Shown here in pieces: positions 28,410 to 38,455 of a stretch of 64,000 bases of DNA. The stretch is from Thalassolituus oleivorans MIL-1 (GTDB lineage Bacteria > Pseudomonadota > Gammaproteobacteria > Pseudomonadales > Oceanobacteraceae). The DNA is taken from contig NC_020888.1 of assembly GCF_000355675.1 (NCBI RefSeq), positions 2,649,501 to 2,713,500 on the forward strand. The letters run 5' to 3'. The position numbers and the translations under genes are program-made. Position 1 is the stretch's first letter; each line of letters opens with the position of its first letter. The notes under the pieces are model-generated. The model was not told the origin of the DNA. It worked only from the letters and a program-made list of their open reading frames with translations, and ran no database searches.

Positions 28410-28960
28410 GACTCGATGAACTCAGCAAATGTAGGCGCATTGGCATCACGAGGAGACACCACTAAATCGGTATCGCCCAATTGATCAAGCGGCCAATCAA
28501 TCGCAATAGCAGGGTCATTCCAGCGAATACAGCCCTCAGCAGCAGCATCGTAGAAATCACTGCACTTATAACTAAAATCGGCGAAATCCGACAACACCAA
28601 AAAGCCATGGGCTAAACCCGGAGGAATCCACAACTGGTGCTTAGACTCCTCGTTTAACATCACACCATCCCAACGGCCAAAGGTTGGCGACTGCGGGCGA
28701 ATATCCAAAATAACATCGAATACCTCACCGCGGGTTACCTGCGCCAACTTGCCCTGCGGGCGTGATTTTTGAAAGTGTAAACCACGGACAACCCCCTTCT
28801 TCGAGCGCGAGATATTATCTTGCACAAAGTGCACATCAATACCGGCTAAGTCGCGGTAGCGTTGCTGTTGGAACGTTTCGACAAAAAAGCCGCGCTCATC
28901 ACCATGCACCACAGGCTCGATGATCACAGCGCCCTCAATCGCGGTTTTAATCACGCGCAT
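28400..28960 (-). CDS. rmlC: dTDP-4-dehydrorhamnose 3,5-epimerase
   Basis: A 186-residue cupin epimerase of the dTDP-L-rhamnose pathway. It carries the DERGFFVETF segment, QDN-S-S---GVVRGLHFQ with catalytic His62, and GLAHGFLVLSD. Size matches the family. A repeat-filled 268-bp gap separates it from rmlA, so the order rmlB-rmlA / rmlC-rmlD is split by repeats although all four genes run the same way. Confidence 0.96.
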   Translation of the reverse strand: MRVIKTAIEGAVIIEPVVHGDERGFFVETFQQQRYRDLAGIDVHFVQDNISRSKKGVVRGLHFQKSRPQGKLAQVTRGEVFDVILDIRPQSPTFGRWDGVMLNEESKHQLWIPPGLAHGFLVLSDFADFSYKCSDFYDAAAEGCIRWNDPAIAIDWPLDQLGDTDLVVSPRDANAPTFAEFIESCA

Positions 28961-29014
28961 GGTGGTTCTCTTAAATAATTTGATAATACATCAACAATGT
29001 AAATCGGCACTGCT

Positions 29015-29222
29015 TCATGCTTCAATCGGCACTGCTCGCTTCGCTCCCTGAGTACCTCCTACAGTTCAAAACTGAGTACCTCCTACAGTTCACATCCGAA
29101 TATTTAGATTCAACAAACGGTGTTTCTGTAAACGAACGGTGTTTCTGTAGGAGCGACTCAACGAACGTTTTGTCTGTAGGAGCGACTCAACGAACGCTTT
29201 TTGTTCGTAGTCGCGACAAGCG
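29015..29222. repeat. GTAGGAG-type repeat array splitting the rml genes
   Basis: The segment contains CGGCACTGCTCGCTTCGCTCC, two GAGTACCTCCTACAGTT units, and three GTAGGAGCGACTCAACGAACG-type modules, one of them complete with TTCGTAGTCGCGA. No gene. It abuts the rmlA stop codon, which is itself the TAG of a GTAGG motif. Confidence 0.85.
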
Positions 29223-29228
29223 GTGAAC

Positions 29229-30098
29229 CTACAACAACCCCCGCAAATACGCACCATACCCGGTGTGCTTCAACGCTTCGGCTTGCTGCGCTAACTGCTC
29301 GTTGCTTATCCAACCCTGATGAAAGGCAATCTCTTCCAAACAGGCGATCTTCAATCCTTGGCGCTGTTCTATGGTTTGCACAAACATACCGGCATCCAAC
29401 AATGAATCATGCGAACCGGTATCCAACCATGCAAACCCACGCCCTAACATATCAACCTGCAATTCGCCCAAGGCCAAATAGGCGTTATTTACATCGGTTA
29501 TTTCTAGCTCACCGCGGGCGGAAGGTTTAATATTTCGGGCAATATTCACCACGCGATTGTCGTAAAAATATAGCCCAGTAACCGCGTAATTTGATTTTGG
29601 ATGCTTCGGCTTTTCTTCGATATTTAATGCCTTACCATCGGCATCAAACTCAATTACGCCATATTTTTCTGGCTCACCAACATGATACCCGAATACCGTT
29701 GCGCCGTGTTTGCGCGCCACAGCACGATGTAAAATATCGCTAAAATATTGGCCGTAAAAAATATTATCACCCAGCACTAAGGCTACCGACGAATCGCCAA
29801 TAAATTGTTCACCAATTAAAAACGCCTGCGCCAACCCATCTGGCGATGGCTGTGCTGCATAACTTATTGCCACACCAAATTGACTACCATCACCCAACAA
29901 GCGCTGAAATGCAGGCATATCGTCCGGTGTGGTAATAATTAAAATATCGCGAATCCCCGCCAGCATTAATACCGACAGCGGGTAATAAATCATCGGTTTA
30001 TCATAAATTGGCAATAGCTGTTTCGACACACCCAAGGTTATCGGATGCAAGCGCGTGCCAGCACCACCGGCTAAAATGATGCCTTTATAATTGCTCAT
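29229..30098 (-). CDS. rmlA: Glucose-1-phosphate thymidylyltransferase
   Basis: First enzyme of dTDP-L-rhamnose synthesis. The 289-residue protein carries the nucleotidyltransferase signature [11 protein letters not shown] (residues 10-20), plus [13 protein letters not shown] and [11 protein letters not shown]. The ATG at 30098 overlaps the rmlB stop (30095), and a longer reading to 30161 is not needed. The stop TAG is part of a TTGTAGGTT sequence at the edge of the repeat array. Confidence 0.96.
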   Translation of the reverse strand: MSNYKGIILAGGAGTRLHPITLGVSKQLLPIYDKPMIYYPLSVLMLAGIRDILIITTPDDMPAFQRLLGDGSQFGVAISYAAQPSPDGLAQAFLIGEQFIGDSSVALVLGDNIFYGQYFSDILHRAVARKHGATVFGYHVGEPEKYGVIEFDADGKALNIEEKPKHPKSNYAVTGLYFYDNRVVNIARNIKPSARGELEITDVNNAYLALGELQVDMLGRGFAWLDTGSHDSLLDAGMFVQTIEQRQGLKIACLEEIAFHQGWISNEQLAQQAEALKHTGYGAYLRGLL

Positions 30099-31165
30099 CG
30101 TACTGGGTTCATCCCGATTCGCTCTAACTGATAATTGCCATTCAATACATCCTGCCACCACGGTTCATTCGCTAAATACCAACGTACGGTTTTAGCCAAA
30201 CCAGAGGCAAACGTCTCTTTAGGCTGCCAGCCCAACTCGTGCTGAATTTTACTCGCGTCGATGGCATAACGCACATCATGGCCGGGACGATCATCGACAA
30301 AGGTAATTAAATCGTTAAATCGAGCAATACCCACCGGTTTATTGTCCACAAGGGTATTTAATAAATCGCAAATAGCATTCACTACATCTAAATTCGTTTG
30401 TTCGTTGTGGCCGCCAATATTATACGTCTCGCCCGCCTGGCCAGCGGTTAACACGCGATACAAAGCCGCCGCATGATCATCCACATACAACCAATCACGC
30501 ACTTGCAGACCATCGCCGTATACAGGCAACGGCTTCCCCTGCAAGGCATTTAAAATAATGTGAGGAATTAATTTCTCAGGAAACTGGCACGGGCCATAAT
30601 TATTCGAACAATTCGATACCACAATTGGCAAACCATACGTTCGGCCCCAAGCACGCACCAAATGATCGGCTGCGGCTTTGGAAGCGGCATACGGCGAACT
30701 CGGCGCATATGCGGTTTGCTCAGTAAACTTAACAGCGCTTAAACCTAAATCGCCGAATACCTCATCGGTAGACACATGATGAAAGCGAAACGCCGCTGCA
30801 CGTTCTGGCGGCATGGCTTGCACGTAATCACGAACCACCTCCAACAAGTTAAACGTACCAACGACATTGGTTTGAATAAAATCCGCTGGGCCATCAATCG
30901 AACGATCCACATGGCTCTCGGCGGCTAAATGCATAATGGCATCCGGTTGAAACCGCGTAACGACCGCCCTAAGCTCAAGTAAATTGCAGATATCCGCCTG
31001 TACAAACTGGTAGCGTGGCGAATCCGCAACCGCCGACAACGACGCCAAATTCCCCGCGTAAGTGAGGGCATCGAGGTTAAATACTTCATCTTCCGTGTGC
31101 TCAATCACGTACCGGATCACAGCGCTACCGATAAACCCCGCACCGCCCGTAACCAATAACCGCAT
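30095..31165 (-). CDS. rmlB: dTDP-glucose 4,6-dehydratase
   Basis: Second enzyme of the dTDP-L-rhamnose pathway. The 356-residue SDR protein has TGGAGFIG at the N-terminus, [11 protein letters not shown], the [10 protein letters not shown] segment, and the catalytic YAASK. The ATG at 31165 gives the usual MRLLVTGG beginning. Its 5' side is a 570-bp gap largely filled with repeats, so the promoter must lie among or beyond them. Confidence 0.96.
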   Translation of the reverse strand: MRLLVTGGAGFIGSAVIRYVIEHTEDEVFNLDALTYAGNLASLSAVADSPRYQFVQADICNLLELRAVVTRFQPDAIMHLAAESHVDRSIDGPADFIQTNVVGTFNLLEVVRDYVQAMPPERAAAFRFHHVSTDEVFGDLGLSAVKFTEQTAYAPSSPYAASKAAADHLVRAWGRTYGLPIVVSNCSNNYGPCQFPEKLIPHIILNALQGKPLPVYGDGLQVRDWLYVDDHAAALYRVLTAGQAGETYNIGGHNEQTNLDVVNAICDLLNTLVDNKPVGIARFNDLITFVDDRPGHDVRYAIDASKIQHELGWQPKETFASGLAKTVRWYLANEPWWQDVLNGNYQLERIGMNPVR

Positions 31166-31212
31166 CAAAGCCACCCAAAAGACAAAAGCGTCAGGCGGAT
31201 GGTATACACACA

Positions 31213-31600
31213 GTAGCGGCGATTCAACGAACGTTTTGTCTGTAGGAGCGACTCAACGAACGGTGTTTCTGTAGGAGCGACTCAACGAACGTTTTTTGTT
31301 CGTAGTCGCGATGAGCGGTGAGAATATCATCAATGCTAATCGGCACTGCTTCAATCGGCACTGCTCGCTTCGCTCCCTGAGTACCTCCTACAAATTCTGG
31401 ACTTCTGTAGGAGCGACTCAACGAACGTTTTTTGTTCGTAGTCGCGATGAGCGGTGAGAATATCATCAATGCTAATCGGCACTGCTTCAATCGGCACTGC
31501 TCGCTTCGCTCCCTGAGTACCTCCTACAGTTCAAAACTGAGTACCTCCTCCAGTTCACGACACCTCCTACAGTTCACGAAACCTCCTACAATTTAAACCG
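31213..31600. repeat. Composite GTAGGAG-type repeat array
   Basis: Two full composite units (GTAGGAGCGACTCAACGAACG ... TTCGTAGTCGCGATGAGCGG ... CGGCACTGCTCGCTTCGCTCC ... GAGTACCTCCTAC) and extra partial modules. These are followed by diverged short ACCTCCTACAGTTC units up to 31600. An 88-codon open frame across the array is a by-product of the repeats. Confidence 0.88.
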
Positions 31601-31695
31601 GAGCACCGTTGGTTGGGCTAAGCGAACTGATGCCCAACAAACAACATCGCGGCATGATAACCCTTCGCAAAAAAGTTTCGCGCCTACGGTACTAA

Positions 31696-31721
31696 CAACT
31701 ATATACTTTGCAAAGGCATCA
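31696..31721 (+). promoter_or_regulatory. Conserved leader/promoter of HEPN-MNT cassette 1
   Basis: AACAACTATATACTTTGC followed by AA-GGCATCAA is nearly identical to the sequence ahead of cassette 2 (38414-38440). It carries TATACT at 31702-31707, 35 bases before the start codon, a plausible -10 box. No good -35 is visible. Conservation between the two cassettes supports a function. Confidence 0.5.
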
Positions 31722-31736
31722 ACAGCGGGACATCCA

Positions 31737-32153
31737 ATGGAAAACCACGACATTCGCTGGCAGCAACGCTTTCAGAATTTTCGACGAGCTTTCACTCTGC
31801 TCAGAGAAGCATTGGAAAACGATCTCGACACCCTAAACCAGCTAGAAAAAGAAGGCATAATCCAGCGCTTTGAATACACTTTCGAACTTGCTTGGAAAGT
31901 CCTTAAAGACAAAATGGAATTTGACGGTCTTGAGCTCAACCAAATTTCTCCAAAAGCTGTCGTCCGACAGGCGTTTCAAGCAAAATACATCTCCGATGCC
32001 GACTGCTGGATGCGCATGATAGGCGATAGAAACTTAATGAGTCACACATATGACTTTGCCAAGTTCGAAGCCGTTATCAAAACCACCAAGGCCGAATACA
32101 TGCCGATGCTCGACGAGTGGTACACAGATTTATTAGAAGAACTGCAACAATGA
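31737..32153 (+). CDS. HEPN-type protein of a HepT/MntA-like pair (cassette 1)
   Basis: A 138-residue helical protein of the HI0074 / nucleotidyltransferase substrate-binding family. It starts IRWQQRFQNFRRAF and carries EQ-like KEGIIQRFEYTFELAWKVLKD and the HEPN RNase-like motif R-x4-H-x-Y (RNLMSHTY). In characterised HEPN/MNT modules the HEPN protein is a toxin RNase and the MNT partner neutralises it by adding nucleotides to the Tyr of this motif. Whether this member is toxic is unknown. Its stop overlaps the next start as ATGA. Confidence 0.88.
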   Translation: MENHDIRWQQRFQNFRRAFTLLREALENDLDTLNQLEKEGIIQRFEYTFELAWKVLKDKMEFDGLELNQISPKAVVRQAFQAKYISDADCWMRMIGDRNLMSHTYDFAKFEAVIKTTKAEYMPMLDEWYTDLLEELQQ

Positions 32154-32449
32154 CCTACACCCTGCCAGAACATACCCGAAATGAAATTAAGCAGATAATC
32201 AGCGGCTATCCAGAAGTTGAGCGTGCGACACTATTCGGATCTCACGCAAAGGGAACAGCCACAGCAAGAAGCGATATCGACATCGCCCTACAAGGGCGGC
32301 AACTCAACCGCTTCGTACTTGCAGACATAGCATTATCGTTTGACGACAGCGATATTCCTTTGCAGATTGACCTACAAAATTATTCAGACATCAAAAATAC
32401 AGCCTTAAAAGAGCACATCGACCGTATCGGTATTCAGTTATACCCATAA
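32150..32449 (+). CDS. MNT-type nucleotidyltransferase (cassette 1)
   Basis: A 99-residue minimal nucleotidyltransferase. The pol-beta-fold active site GSHAKGTATARSDIDIAL carries the GSx10DxD pattern with both metal-binding Asp residues. It is the MntA/HI0073 partner of the overlapping HEPN gene and probably its antitoxin. The start at 32150 is set by the ATGA overlap. A repeat array begins at its stop. Confidence 0.9.
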   Translation: MTYTLPEHTRNEIKQIISGYPEVERATLFGSHAKGTATARSDIDIALQGRQLNRFVLADIALSFDDSDIPLQIDLQNYSDIKNTALKEHIDRIGIQLYP

Positions 32450-32790
32450 ATCGGCACTGCTCGCTTCGCTCCCTGAGTACCTCCTACAAATTCTGGACTT
32501 CTGTAGGAGCGACTCAACGAACGTTTTTTGTTCGTAGTCGCGATGAGCGGTGATTATATCAACAACGTAAATCGGCACTGCTTCAATCGGCACTGCTCAC
32601 TTCGCTCCCTGAGTACCTCCTACAAATTCTGGACTTCTGTAGGAGCGACTCAACGAACGTTTTTTGTTCGTAGTCGCGATGAGCGGTGATTATATCAACA
32701 ACGTAAATCGGCACTGCTTCAATCGGCACTGCTCGCTTCGCTCCCTGAGTACCTCCTACAGTTCAAAACTGAGTACCTCCTACAGAGGCT
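32448..32790. repeat. Composite GTAGGAG-type repeat array
   Basis: Two nearly identical composite units of about 130 bp, each from CGGCACTGCTC-CTTCGCTCC through GAGTACCTCCTACAAATTC to GTAGGAGCGACTCAACGAACG and TTCGTAGTCGCGATGAGCGG, followed by a third partial unit. The last GTAGG on the minus strand supplies the stop codon of the next gene. Confidence 0.88.
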
Positions 32791-32798
32791 ATTCGCGC

Positions 32799-33650
32799 CT
32801 ACAGCTTCAACTCCGGCGGTGGGCTGCCCAATTTCGATACGACGATATTCGGTTCACCCAGATCCGCATGGCCTTTGCGCCATTTGGGGTATGTCCACTG
32901 CTCTGGCTCGCGAAATTCGGATACTTTGGCATTCGGCCATCGCGCCTTCACCGCAGCCATACGTGCTTTAACCTCGTCGCTGAGGGTGAGCTTTACCGAC
33001 CGGCATATCTGTCCTCTTACCTTTTGCACAAATGGCTCAGGGGCGTATCCCAAGGTGTTGTGCATTACACGTAATATATGGCGCTCATCTAATGCGGTTA
33101 TGGCAAAGCTGGTAAATTGCATATTGTCGTAGGGGGTTGGTTTTAATATCGCGTCGATATCGTTACGCATTTCGCAATTAATCCACGTAGAATCGCCACG
33201 ACAAAACACGCGCCAATTAACCGGTGCTATTTTCTTCCAAAACCCCGGATTACCCGGCCCCAGCCGATGCAGCAAGCGCATCACCACCTGCTCGAAATGC
33301 GCAGGATTTAAACAATTCATACCGTTCGGCAAGCAATCCACCCGCTCTACCATCGCTACAACACCGATAGTGCCAATACTCTTCACACCGCACGGCGTCG
33401 AGTAAAAATCCAAATCACGATTAAATAATGTCGCGCTACAAAAATCAGGTGATGCCCGCGAAAAATAGCGCAGGTTGTGAATGTCTAAACGTAAATCAAT
33501 GGGGTTAAGTTTTTCTACCGTACGGAAATCAAGATACGCCGGAACCTGAAATTCAAAACGCGAACCCGATAAATTAACACGAATGAGCTGAGGGTTTTCT
33601 AACCCCGGAAGGTATGGATGATGGCGCGAAGCCGAAAGAAGTTTAAGCAT
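32799..33650 (-). CDS. Protein of unknown function, paralogue of the 289-aa protein at 40781-41650
   Basis: A 283-residue soluble protein I do not recognise. It aligns along its whole length with the protein at 40781-41650. Shared segments include ASR--P-L-GL--PQ at the N-terminus, RVDCLP-GM-CLNP-HFEQVVMR--HRLGPG, the LD-R-ILR-M motif, RSLKLTLS, and S-FREPEQW--PKWR near the C-terminus. No signal peptide or membrane segment is seen. Unlike its paralogue it has no partner gene downstream. Its leader AGCAGGGATT-ATG is shared with two other genes of the zone. The stop TAG lies in CTGTAGG, a repeat edge. Confidence 0.8.
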   Translation of the reverse strand: MLKLLSASRHHPYLPGLENPQLIRVNLSGSRFEFQVPAYLDFRTVEKLNPIDLRLDIHNLRYFSRASPDFCSATLFNRDLDFYSTPCGVKSIGTIGVVAMVERVDCLPNGMNCLNPAHFEQVVMRLLHRLGPGNPGFWKKIAPVNWRVFCRGDSTWINCEMRNDIDAILKPTPYDNMQFTSFAITALDERHILRVMHNTLGYAPEPFVQKVRGQICRSVKLTLSDEVKARMAAVKARWPNAKVSEFREPEQWTYPKWRKGHADLGEPNIVVSKLGSPPPELKL

Positions 33651-34064
33651 AATCCCTGCTGTATTAAATAGAGTTCCTCCTGCATTAACCGCATAAAAAC
33701 CGGCGCTTAAACAGCAAGCGCCGGGGTAGCACTACAGGAGCAATCAATCTCAGCACGCGCTTATTTAACTCAAGACGTAATGCACAAACGACCAACACAA
33801 TCGTTCGAATATCGACACCTGATACAACTAAATATCAGACCGCAAAGCGACACAACAGGGAGACAACAGGGAGACAACACAACACCTTATTTAAAGGCCC
33901 CATCCCTAGACGCATCCACACTCTGTACTACACAGCTTTCGTGCTAGGATGATCCGTTACATGGTTATCAAACCGGCTATGGCAGTAGCCGACCAAGACA
34001 CAATAGGAGAATTGCATCTATTGCGCAAGTATTTGCGTGATTTATGTATATTTATATTTTTTAT
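33651..34064. other. Non-coding gap, no recognised element
   Basis: About 400 bp between divergent genes. I see no gene, tRNA or member of the GTAGGAG repeat family here. There is a short direct repeat (ACAACAGGGAGACAACAGGGAGACAAC) near 33850. The promoters of the 283-aa gene and the XRE-like gene should lie here. Confidence 0.5.
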
Positions 34065-34319
34065 ATGGAATCGATTGTTGATAGGTTTCTATTATTGCTA
34101 AGTGCCGAAGGCGTAAAAATGCCTTGGCTAGCAGCACAAACAAATATTGAAGCAAAACGCTGGCACACGATAAAACAACGCAAAGGCATGCGCACCAGCG
34201 AACTAGAAGCTGTTATCGCTATTTGGCCAGAATATGCTTACTGGCTAACCACCGGCAAAGAGATTCCCGATTCAGGGCAAATCAGCCCGAGTACCAAGCA
34301 AGCAATGCGTCGGATGTAG
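34065..34319 (+). CDS. Small XRE/phage-repressor-like DNA-binding protein
   Basis: An 84-residue protein with a helix-turn-helix-like core (LAAQTNIEAKRWHTIKQRKG) followed by W-EYAYWLTTGKEIPDSGQISP, a tail common in small prophage-type regulators of Pseudomonas and relatives. The ATG at 34065 is preferred over 34044, which lacks support. Its target is unknown; the divergent 283-aa gene is a candidate. The stop TAG is the TAG of GTAGGAGCG, the first bases of the following repeat array. Confidence 0.65.
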   Translation: MESIVDRFLLLLSAEGVKMPWLAAQTNIEAKRWHTIKQRKGMRTSELEAVIAIWPEYAYWLTTGKEIPDSGQISPSTKQAMRRM

Positions 34320-34655
34320 GAGCGATCCGGGCGGCGTTTCGTTTGTTCGCGACATTGTTCGCGAAAAAGTTTCGCTCCTACAGACGGAATTTGTAGGAGC
34401 GACTCAACGAACGCTTTTTGTTCATAGTCGCGATGAGCGGTGAGAATATCATCAATGCTAATCGGCACTGCTCGCTTCGCTCCCTGAGTACCTCCTACAG
34501 TTAAAGCCTGAGTACCTCCTACAGTTAAAGCCTGAGTACCTCCTACAGTTAAAGCCTGAGTACCTCCTACAGTTCAAACCTGAGTACCTCCTACAGTTCA
34601 AACCTGAGTACCTCCTACAGTTAAAACCTGAGTACCTCCTACGATAAAGATATTT
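34316..34655. repeat. GTAGGAG-type repeats with a seven-copy 24-bp tandem array
   Basis: After two inverted-repeat modules, the unit CTGAGTACCTCCTACAGTTAAAGC (24 bp) is repeated seven times with GAGTA at 34486, 34510, 34534, 34558, 34582, 34606 and 34630, with AAAGC, CAAAC and AAAAC variants. The array ends at the manB stop codon, itself a repeat-type TAG. Confidence 0.92.
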
Positions 34656-34660
34656 CGCTC

Positions 34661-36088
34661 CTACAATACCTTAACCTTACTCAATACCTGCACAACCAAC
34701 TGCTGCGCTTTTTCATCGCTGGTTGATTCGGCATAACACCGCAATTCAGGTGCATTGCCTGAAGGCCGTAGATGAACTACATCGTCATTCGATAACGTCA
34801 TGCGCAAACCATCGGTTACATCAACACGCTCAACGGTTAAGCCCTCAAACCCTAATAACGCAATCAGGCCAGCGGTATCGTTGGTGTAGGTTTGGATAAT
34901 CTGCTTACTTTTTTCGGTCGGGAAATTCTGAATACGATCACTGGCCGAAAAACGCACGGTGCAGTCGCTCACCAATGCAGAAATCGGCTTATTTGAGGTA
35001 GTTGCAGCCAACAACATAATGGCAGGCAGCACGGCATCGCGGGTTGGTAATGCTTTTAATACTTTATTATTTATCTCGGTATCCGAGCCTAATAAAAAAC
35101 CGCCGTTGGCCTCAAAACCTGCCACAGATGCATATTCGTTAGCCAGCTGCGCAAATTCAGCAATGACATAAGGCGAGCCAATTTTAGTGCGCTCTACCAA
35201 CTTAAATGCCTGTGATAATTCGATAGACGAATTGCAGCTTACGGGCACAGCCAGCGCTTCTATACCCAGCTGTTTAGCACACAACAAACCGAGAATATCG
35301 CCGCGCAGCCAAACACCGTTTTCATCGGCTACCAATGGGCGGTCGCCATCACCATCCGTCGAGAAAATAGCGTCAAAGCCATACTCTTTAGACCAATTAA
35401 TCGCTTTTAGCTGATCATCGGCAGACACCGCTTCGGTATCAATCGGCACAAACTGATTGCTGCGCTCTAGTGGGGTTACTTTCGCGCCCAGTTGTTCAAA
35501 CAATGCTTGGTATAAATCTCTACCCGCACTGGAATGTTCGTAAATACCAATATGTTTACCGGTTAAAAACGGCTGATCGAACAACGACAAATAGCGCTGA
35601 ATATATTCTTCTGCTGCTGCCTTAGAAACCGTTAATTCATTGAGATTTTCCAGCGCACGAAAGCCGACTTCAATAGTTAAAATAGACTGCTCGTCGGCTT
35701 TGGTGATCTCGCCGTCGGGACGATAAAACTTCAAACCATTGCGGTCGAAAGGAATATGACTGCCAGTAACCATAATGCTTGGGATCTTGCGTTCCATTGC
35801 AGCAAATGCCAGCGCAGGCGTAGGAATAACACCGTAATAAATAACCTGAATTCCCTGTTGCATTAACGCAGCGGCACAGGCTTGCGCCATCGCATAACTG
35901 CTTGGGCGGTTATCAATAGCAATAGCCAAAGAATCAACGGTGAATTGGCCTTTTAGGGTGTGAAGAAATGCCAACGAAAACGCCGCGCACACATCCGGCG
36001 TAAACTGCTCCACCAAGCCGCGTGCACCGCTCGTACCGAAGGCAACACCGCTGTTGGCTAATACATCATGTGATTCTAATAACGACAT
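34661..36088 (-). CDS. manB: Phosphomannomutase (ManB/CpsG-like)
   Basis: A 475-residue alpha-D-phosphohexomutase converting mannose-6-phosphate to mannose-1-phosphate. It has FGTSGARG near the N-terminus and the metal-binding loop STDGDGDRP. The phosphoserine loop is [12 protein letters not shown] (Ser110-His111), a variant of the usual TASHNP seen in some phosphomannomutases. The phosphate-binding [12 protein letters not shown] is near the C-terminus. It starts one base after the manC stop, so the pair is co-translated for GDP-mannose. Its stop TAG belongs to TTGTAGGAGCG at the repeat edge. Confidence 0.92.
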   Translation of the reverse strand: MSLLESHDVLANSGVAFGTSGARGLVEQFTPDVCAAFSLAFLHTLKGQFTVDSLAIAIDNRPSSYAMAQACAAALMQQGIQVIYYGVIPTPALAFAAMERKIPSIMVTGSHIPFDRNGLKFYRPDGEITKADEQSILTIEVGFRALENLNELTVSKAAAEEYIQRYLSLFDQPFLTGKHIGIYEHSSAGRDLYQALFEQLGAKVTPLERSNQFVPIDTEAVSADDQLKAINWSKEYGFDAIFSTDGDGDRPLVADENGVWLRGDILGLLCAKQLGIEALAVPVSCNSSIELSQAFKLVERTKIGSPYVIAEFAQLANEYASVAGFEANGGFLLGSDTEINNKVLKALPTRDAVLPAIMLLAATTSNKPISALVSDCTVRFSASDRIQNFPTEKSKQIIQTYTNDTAGLIALLGFEGLTVERVDVTDGLRMTLSNDDVVHLRPSGNAPELRCYAESTSDEKAQQLVVQVLSKVKVL

Positions 36089-36089
36089 A

Positions 36090-37580
36090 CTATTTCACTC
36101 GACCGTAACGATCTTCAAATCTTACAATATCGTCTTCGCCTAAATACGAACCCGACTGCACTTCGATCATCTCTAGCATTACTTTGCCAGGATTTTCTAA
36201 CGCATGAACTTGGCCGATAGGAATAAAGGTCGATTCGTTTTCCGTCACCAAATAAGTTTCATCGCCATTGGTTACGCTGGCTGTACCCGACACCACAATC
36301 CAATGCTCAGCGCGGTGATGATGCATTTGCACCGATAACTTAGCACCCGGTTTAACCGAAATGCGCTTAACCTGATAGCGTTCGCCGTTGTCGATAGAAT
36401 CGTACACGCCCCAAGGACGATACACTTCACGGTGCTGATGATGTTCGGTGCCACCTTGCGCTTTAATTTGCGCCACAATGCTTTTGATATCTTGCACTTT
36501 GTCTTTGTGTGCTACTAATACCGCATCGAGCGTATCGACAATGATTAAATCATCCACACCTAAGGTCGTGATCATGCGCTGCTGAGTACTGATTAAACTA
36601 TTGCGCGTATCTTTCAAAATCGTTTTTGCTTCGCCAGCGCCCGAATGTAAAACCGCATTACCGTTTTCGCATTTATCAGCAATTTCCCACAACGCAGACC
36701 AACTGCCCACATCGCTCCAGCCAGCGTCTAACGGCGCAACCACCACCTGCGGCTCGGCAGACTCTAACGCGCACAGCGGTTCCATAATCGCATAGTCGAT
36801 AGAATCGTCTGGGCATTGCTCGAAGGCTTCTTTATTAATGCGGATAAAATCCAAATCTTGCTGGGTGTCGGCCATGGCCAGTTCACAGGCGGCAAACATT
36901 GCAGGGCTAAAACGCGCTAACTCTTCTAAGTAACGGTCGGCGCGAATCATAAACATGCCGCTGTTCCAGTACCATTGTCGCGAGCCATGCTCGCCGCTCA
37001 GGGCTGCTCCCTCATCCAGATATCTCTGGGCTGTTGCCGCATCCGGCTTTTCAACAAACTGCTCAACGGCATACAAGCCATTCTGCTCATTATCAGCACG
37101 AATGTAGCCGTAACCGGTTGCCGCCTCGGTAGGCACAATACCTAAAGTACCCACCTTGCCCGCCTGAACCGCAGGCAATAACTGACTCACCGCCGCCTGA
37201 AACGCCACCGTGTTTTTAATAACGTGATCGGCCGCCAAAATTAACAATACCGGGGCTTCTTGCTCGCTCCCCTTCGCTTGCCACTCTTTCACCGCCTGAA
37301 ACGCCGCTAACGCAATCGCCGGAGCCGTATTACGCCCAACCGGCTCAAGAATAATAGACGCCGTCTTCCCCTGCTGACGCAACTGCTCGGCCACCAAAAA
37401 ACGGTGCTCTTCGTTACAAATAATCAGCGGAGCTGCATCCGACAAGCCATCTAAACGGGCTGCGGTTTCTTGTAATAAGGTTAACTGACTGTTTAACGCT
37501 AAAAACTGTTTGGGGAACGCCGTGCGAGACAACGGCCATAAACGAGTGCCAGAGCCACCGGCCATAATTACTGGGATCAT
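36090..37580 (-). CDS. manC: Mannose-1-phosphate guanylyltransferase / mannose-6-phosphate isomerase
   Basis: A 496-residue type II bifunctional enzyme. The N-terminal pyrophosphorylase domain has [14 protein letters not shown] and FVEKPD; the C-terminal cupin isomerase domain has the [10 protein letters not shown] and [15 protein letters not shown] metal-binding region. It makes GDP-mannose, the precursor of GDP-fucose made by the gmd-fcl pair 11 kb away. The ATG at 37580 has AAGG just upstream; a reading from 37595 is longer than needed. Repeats fill the region on its 5' side. Confidence 0.95.
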   Translation of the reverse strand: MIPVIMAGGSGTRLWPLSRTAFPKQFLALNSQLTLLQETAARLDGLSDAAPLIICNEEHRFLVAEQLRQQGKTASIILEPVGRNTAPAIALAAFQAVKEWQAKGSEQEAPVLLILAADHVIKNTVAFQAAVSQLLPAVQAGKVGTLGIVPTEAATGYGYIRADNEQNGLYAVEQFVEKPDAATAQRYLDEGAALSGEHGSRQWYWNSGMFMIRADRYLEELARFSPAMFAACELAMADTQQDLDFIRINKEAFEQCPDDSIDYAIMEPLCALESAEPQVVVAPLDAGWSDVGSWSALWEIADKCENGNAVLHSGAGEAKTILKDTRNSLISTQQRMITTLGVDDLIIVDTLDAVLVAHKDKVQDIKSIVAQIKAQGGTEHHQHREVYRPWGVYDSIDNGERYQVKRISVKPGAKLSVQMHHHRAEHWIVVSGTASVTNGDETYLVTENESTFIPIGQVHALENPGKVMLEMIEVQSGSYLGEDDIVRFEDRYGRVK

Positions 37581-37675
37581 TACCTTGAATCTCAATATCG
37601 AATAATGGGTGTAAGGTTAACATGGAGAACGGCAGTAACACAGTGCAGACGGCCCATAGAAGCGATGTTGTTCGC

Positions 37676-38330
37676 ATGTAGGAGCGATCTTGGCGGCGTT
37701 CCGTTTATCCGCGAGGGCGTTGATTCATCCGCGACATTGTTCGCGTGTAGGAGCGGATCTTATCCGCGACATTATTCGCGTGTAGGAGCGATCTGGGCGG
37801 CATTCCGTTTATCCGCGACATTGTTCGCGAAAAAGTTTCGCTCCTACAGACGGAATTTGTAGGAGCGACTCAACGAACGTTTTTTGTTCGTAGTCGCGAT
37901 AAGCGGTGAGAATATCATCAATGCTAATCGGCACTGCTCGCTTCGCTCTGTAGGAGCGGATCTTATCCGCGAACAGCCTCGCGAAAAAGTTTCGCTCCTA
38001 CAGACGGAATTTGTAGGAGCGACTCAACGAACGTTTTTTGTTCGTAGTCGCGATAAGCGGTGATGATATCAATGCTTTAATCGGCACTACTTTATTCGGC
38101 ACTGCTCGCTTCGCTCCCTGAGTACCTCCTACAGATTCTGAGTACCTCCTACAGATTCTGAGTACCTCCTACAGATTCTGAGTACCTCCTACAGATTCTG
38201 AGTACCTCCTACAGATTCTGAGTACCTCCTACAGATTCTGAGTACCTCCTACAGATTCTCAGTACCTCCTACGGATTCTGAGTACCTCCTACAGTTCAAA
38301 CCTGAGTACTTCCTACAGATCTTTGAATAC
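37676..38330. repeat. Large GTAGGAG-type array including a nine-copy 20-bp tandem repeat
   Basis: The first 420 bp hold hairpin modules of three kinds: GTAGGAGCGGATCTTATCCGCG, GCGAAAAAGTTTCGCTCCTAC and GTAGGAGCGACTCAACGAACG. From 38118 the 20-bp unit CTGAGTACCTCCTACAGATT follows, with AGTACCTCCT at 38121 and every 20 bases to 38281 (nine copies, two with single changes), and a degenerate copy near 38304. No gene. Confidence 0.94.
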
Positions 38331-38413
38331 CTACCTCCCCGTAGGTTGGGCTGAGCGGAGAGATGCCCAACAAAAGGCCTGTTCGCGAAAAAGTTTCGCT
38401 CCTACGGTGCGAA

Positions 38414-38440
38414 CAACTATATACTTTGCGAAAGCATCAA
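38414..38440 (+). promoter_or_regulatory. Conserved leader/promoter of HEPN-MNT cassette 2
   Basis: CAACTATATACTTTGCG and AAAGCATCAA repeat the leader of cassette 1 with few changes. TATACT at 38420-38425 lies 36 bases before the start codon, against 35 in cassette 1. The upstream GTTGGGCTGAGCG...GATGCCCAAC hairpin is also shared. Confidence 0.5.
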
Positions 38441-38455
38441 ACAGTAAGATCTCAC

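Noticed and set aside
31224-31490. 88-codon minus-strand open frame
   Set aside because: It lies entirely in a composite repeat array, and its translation repeats itself with the array.
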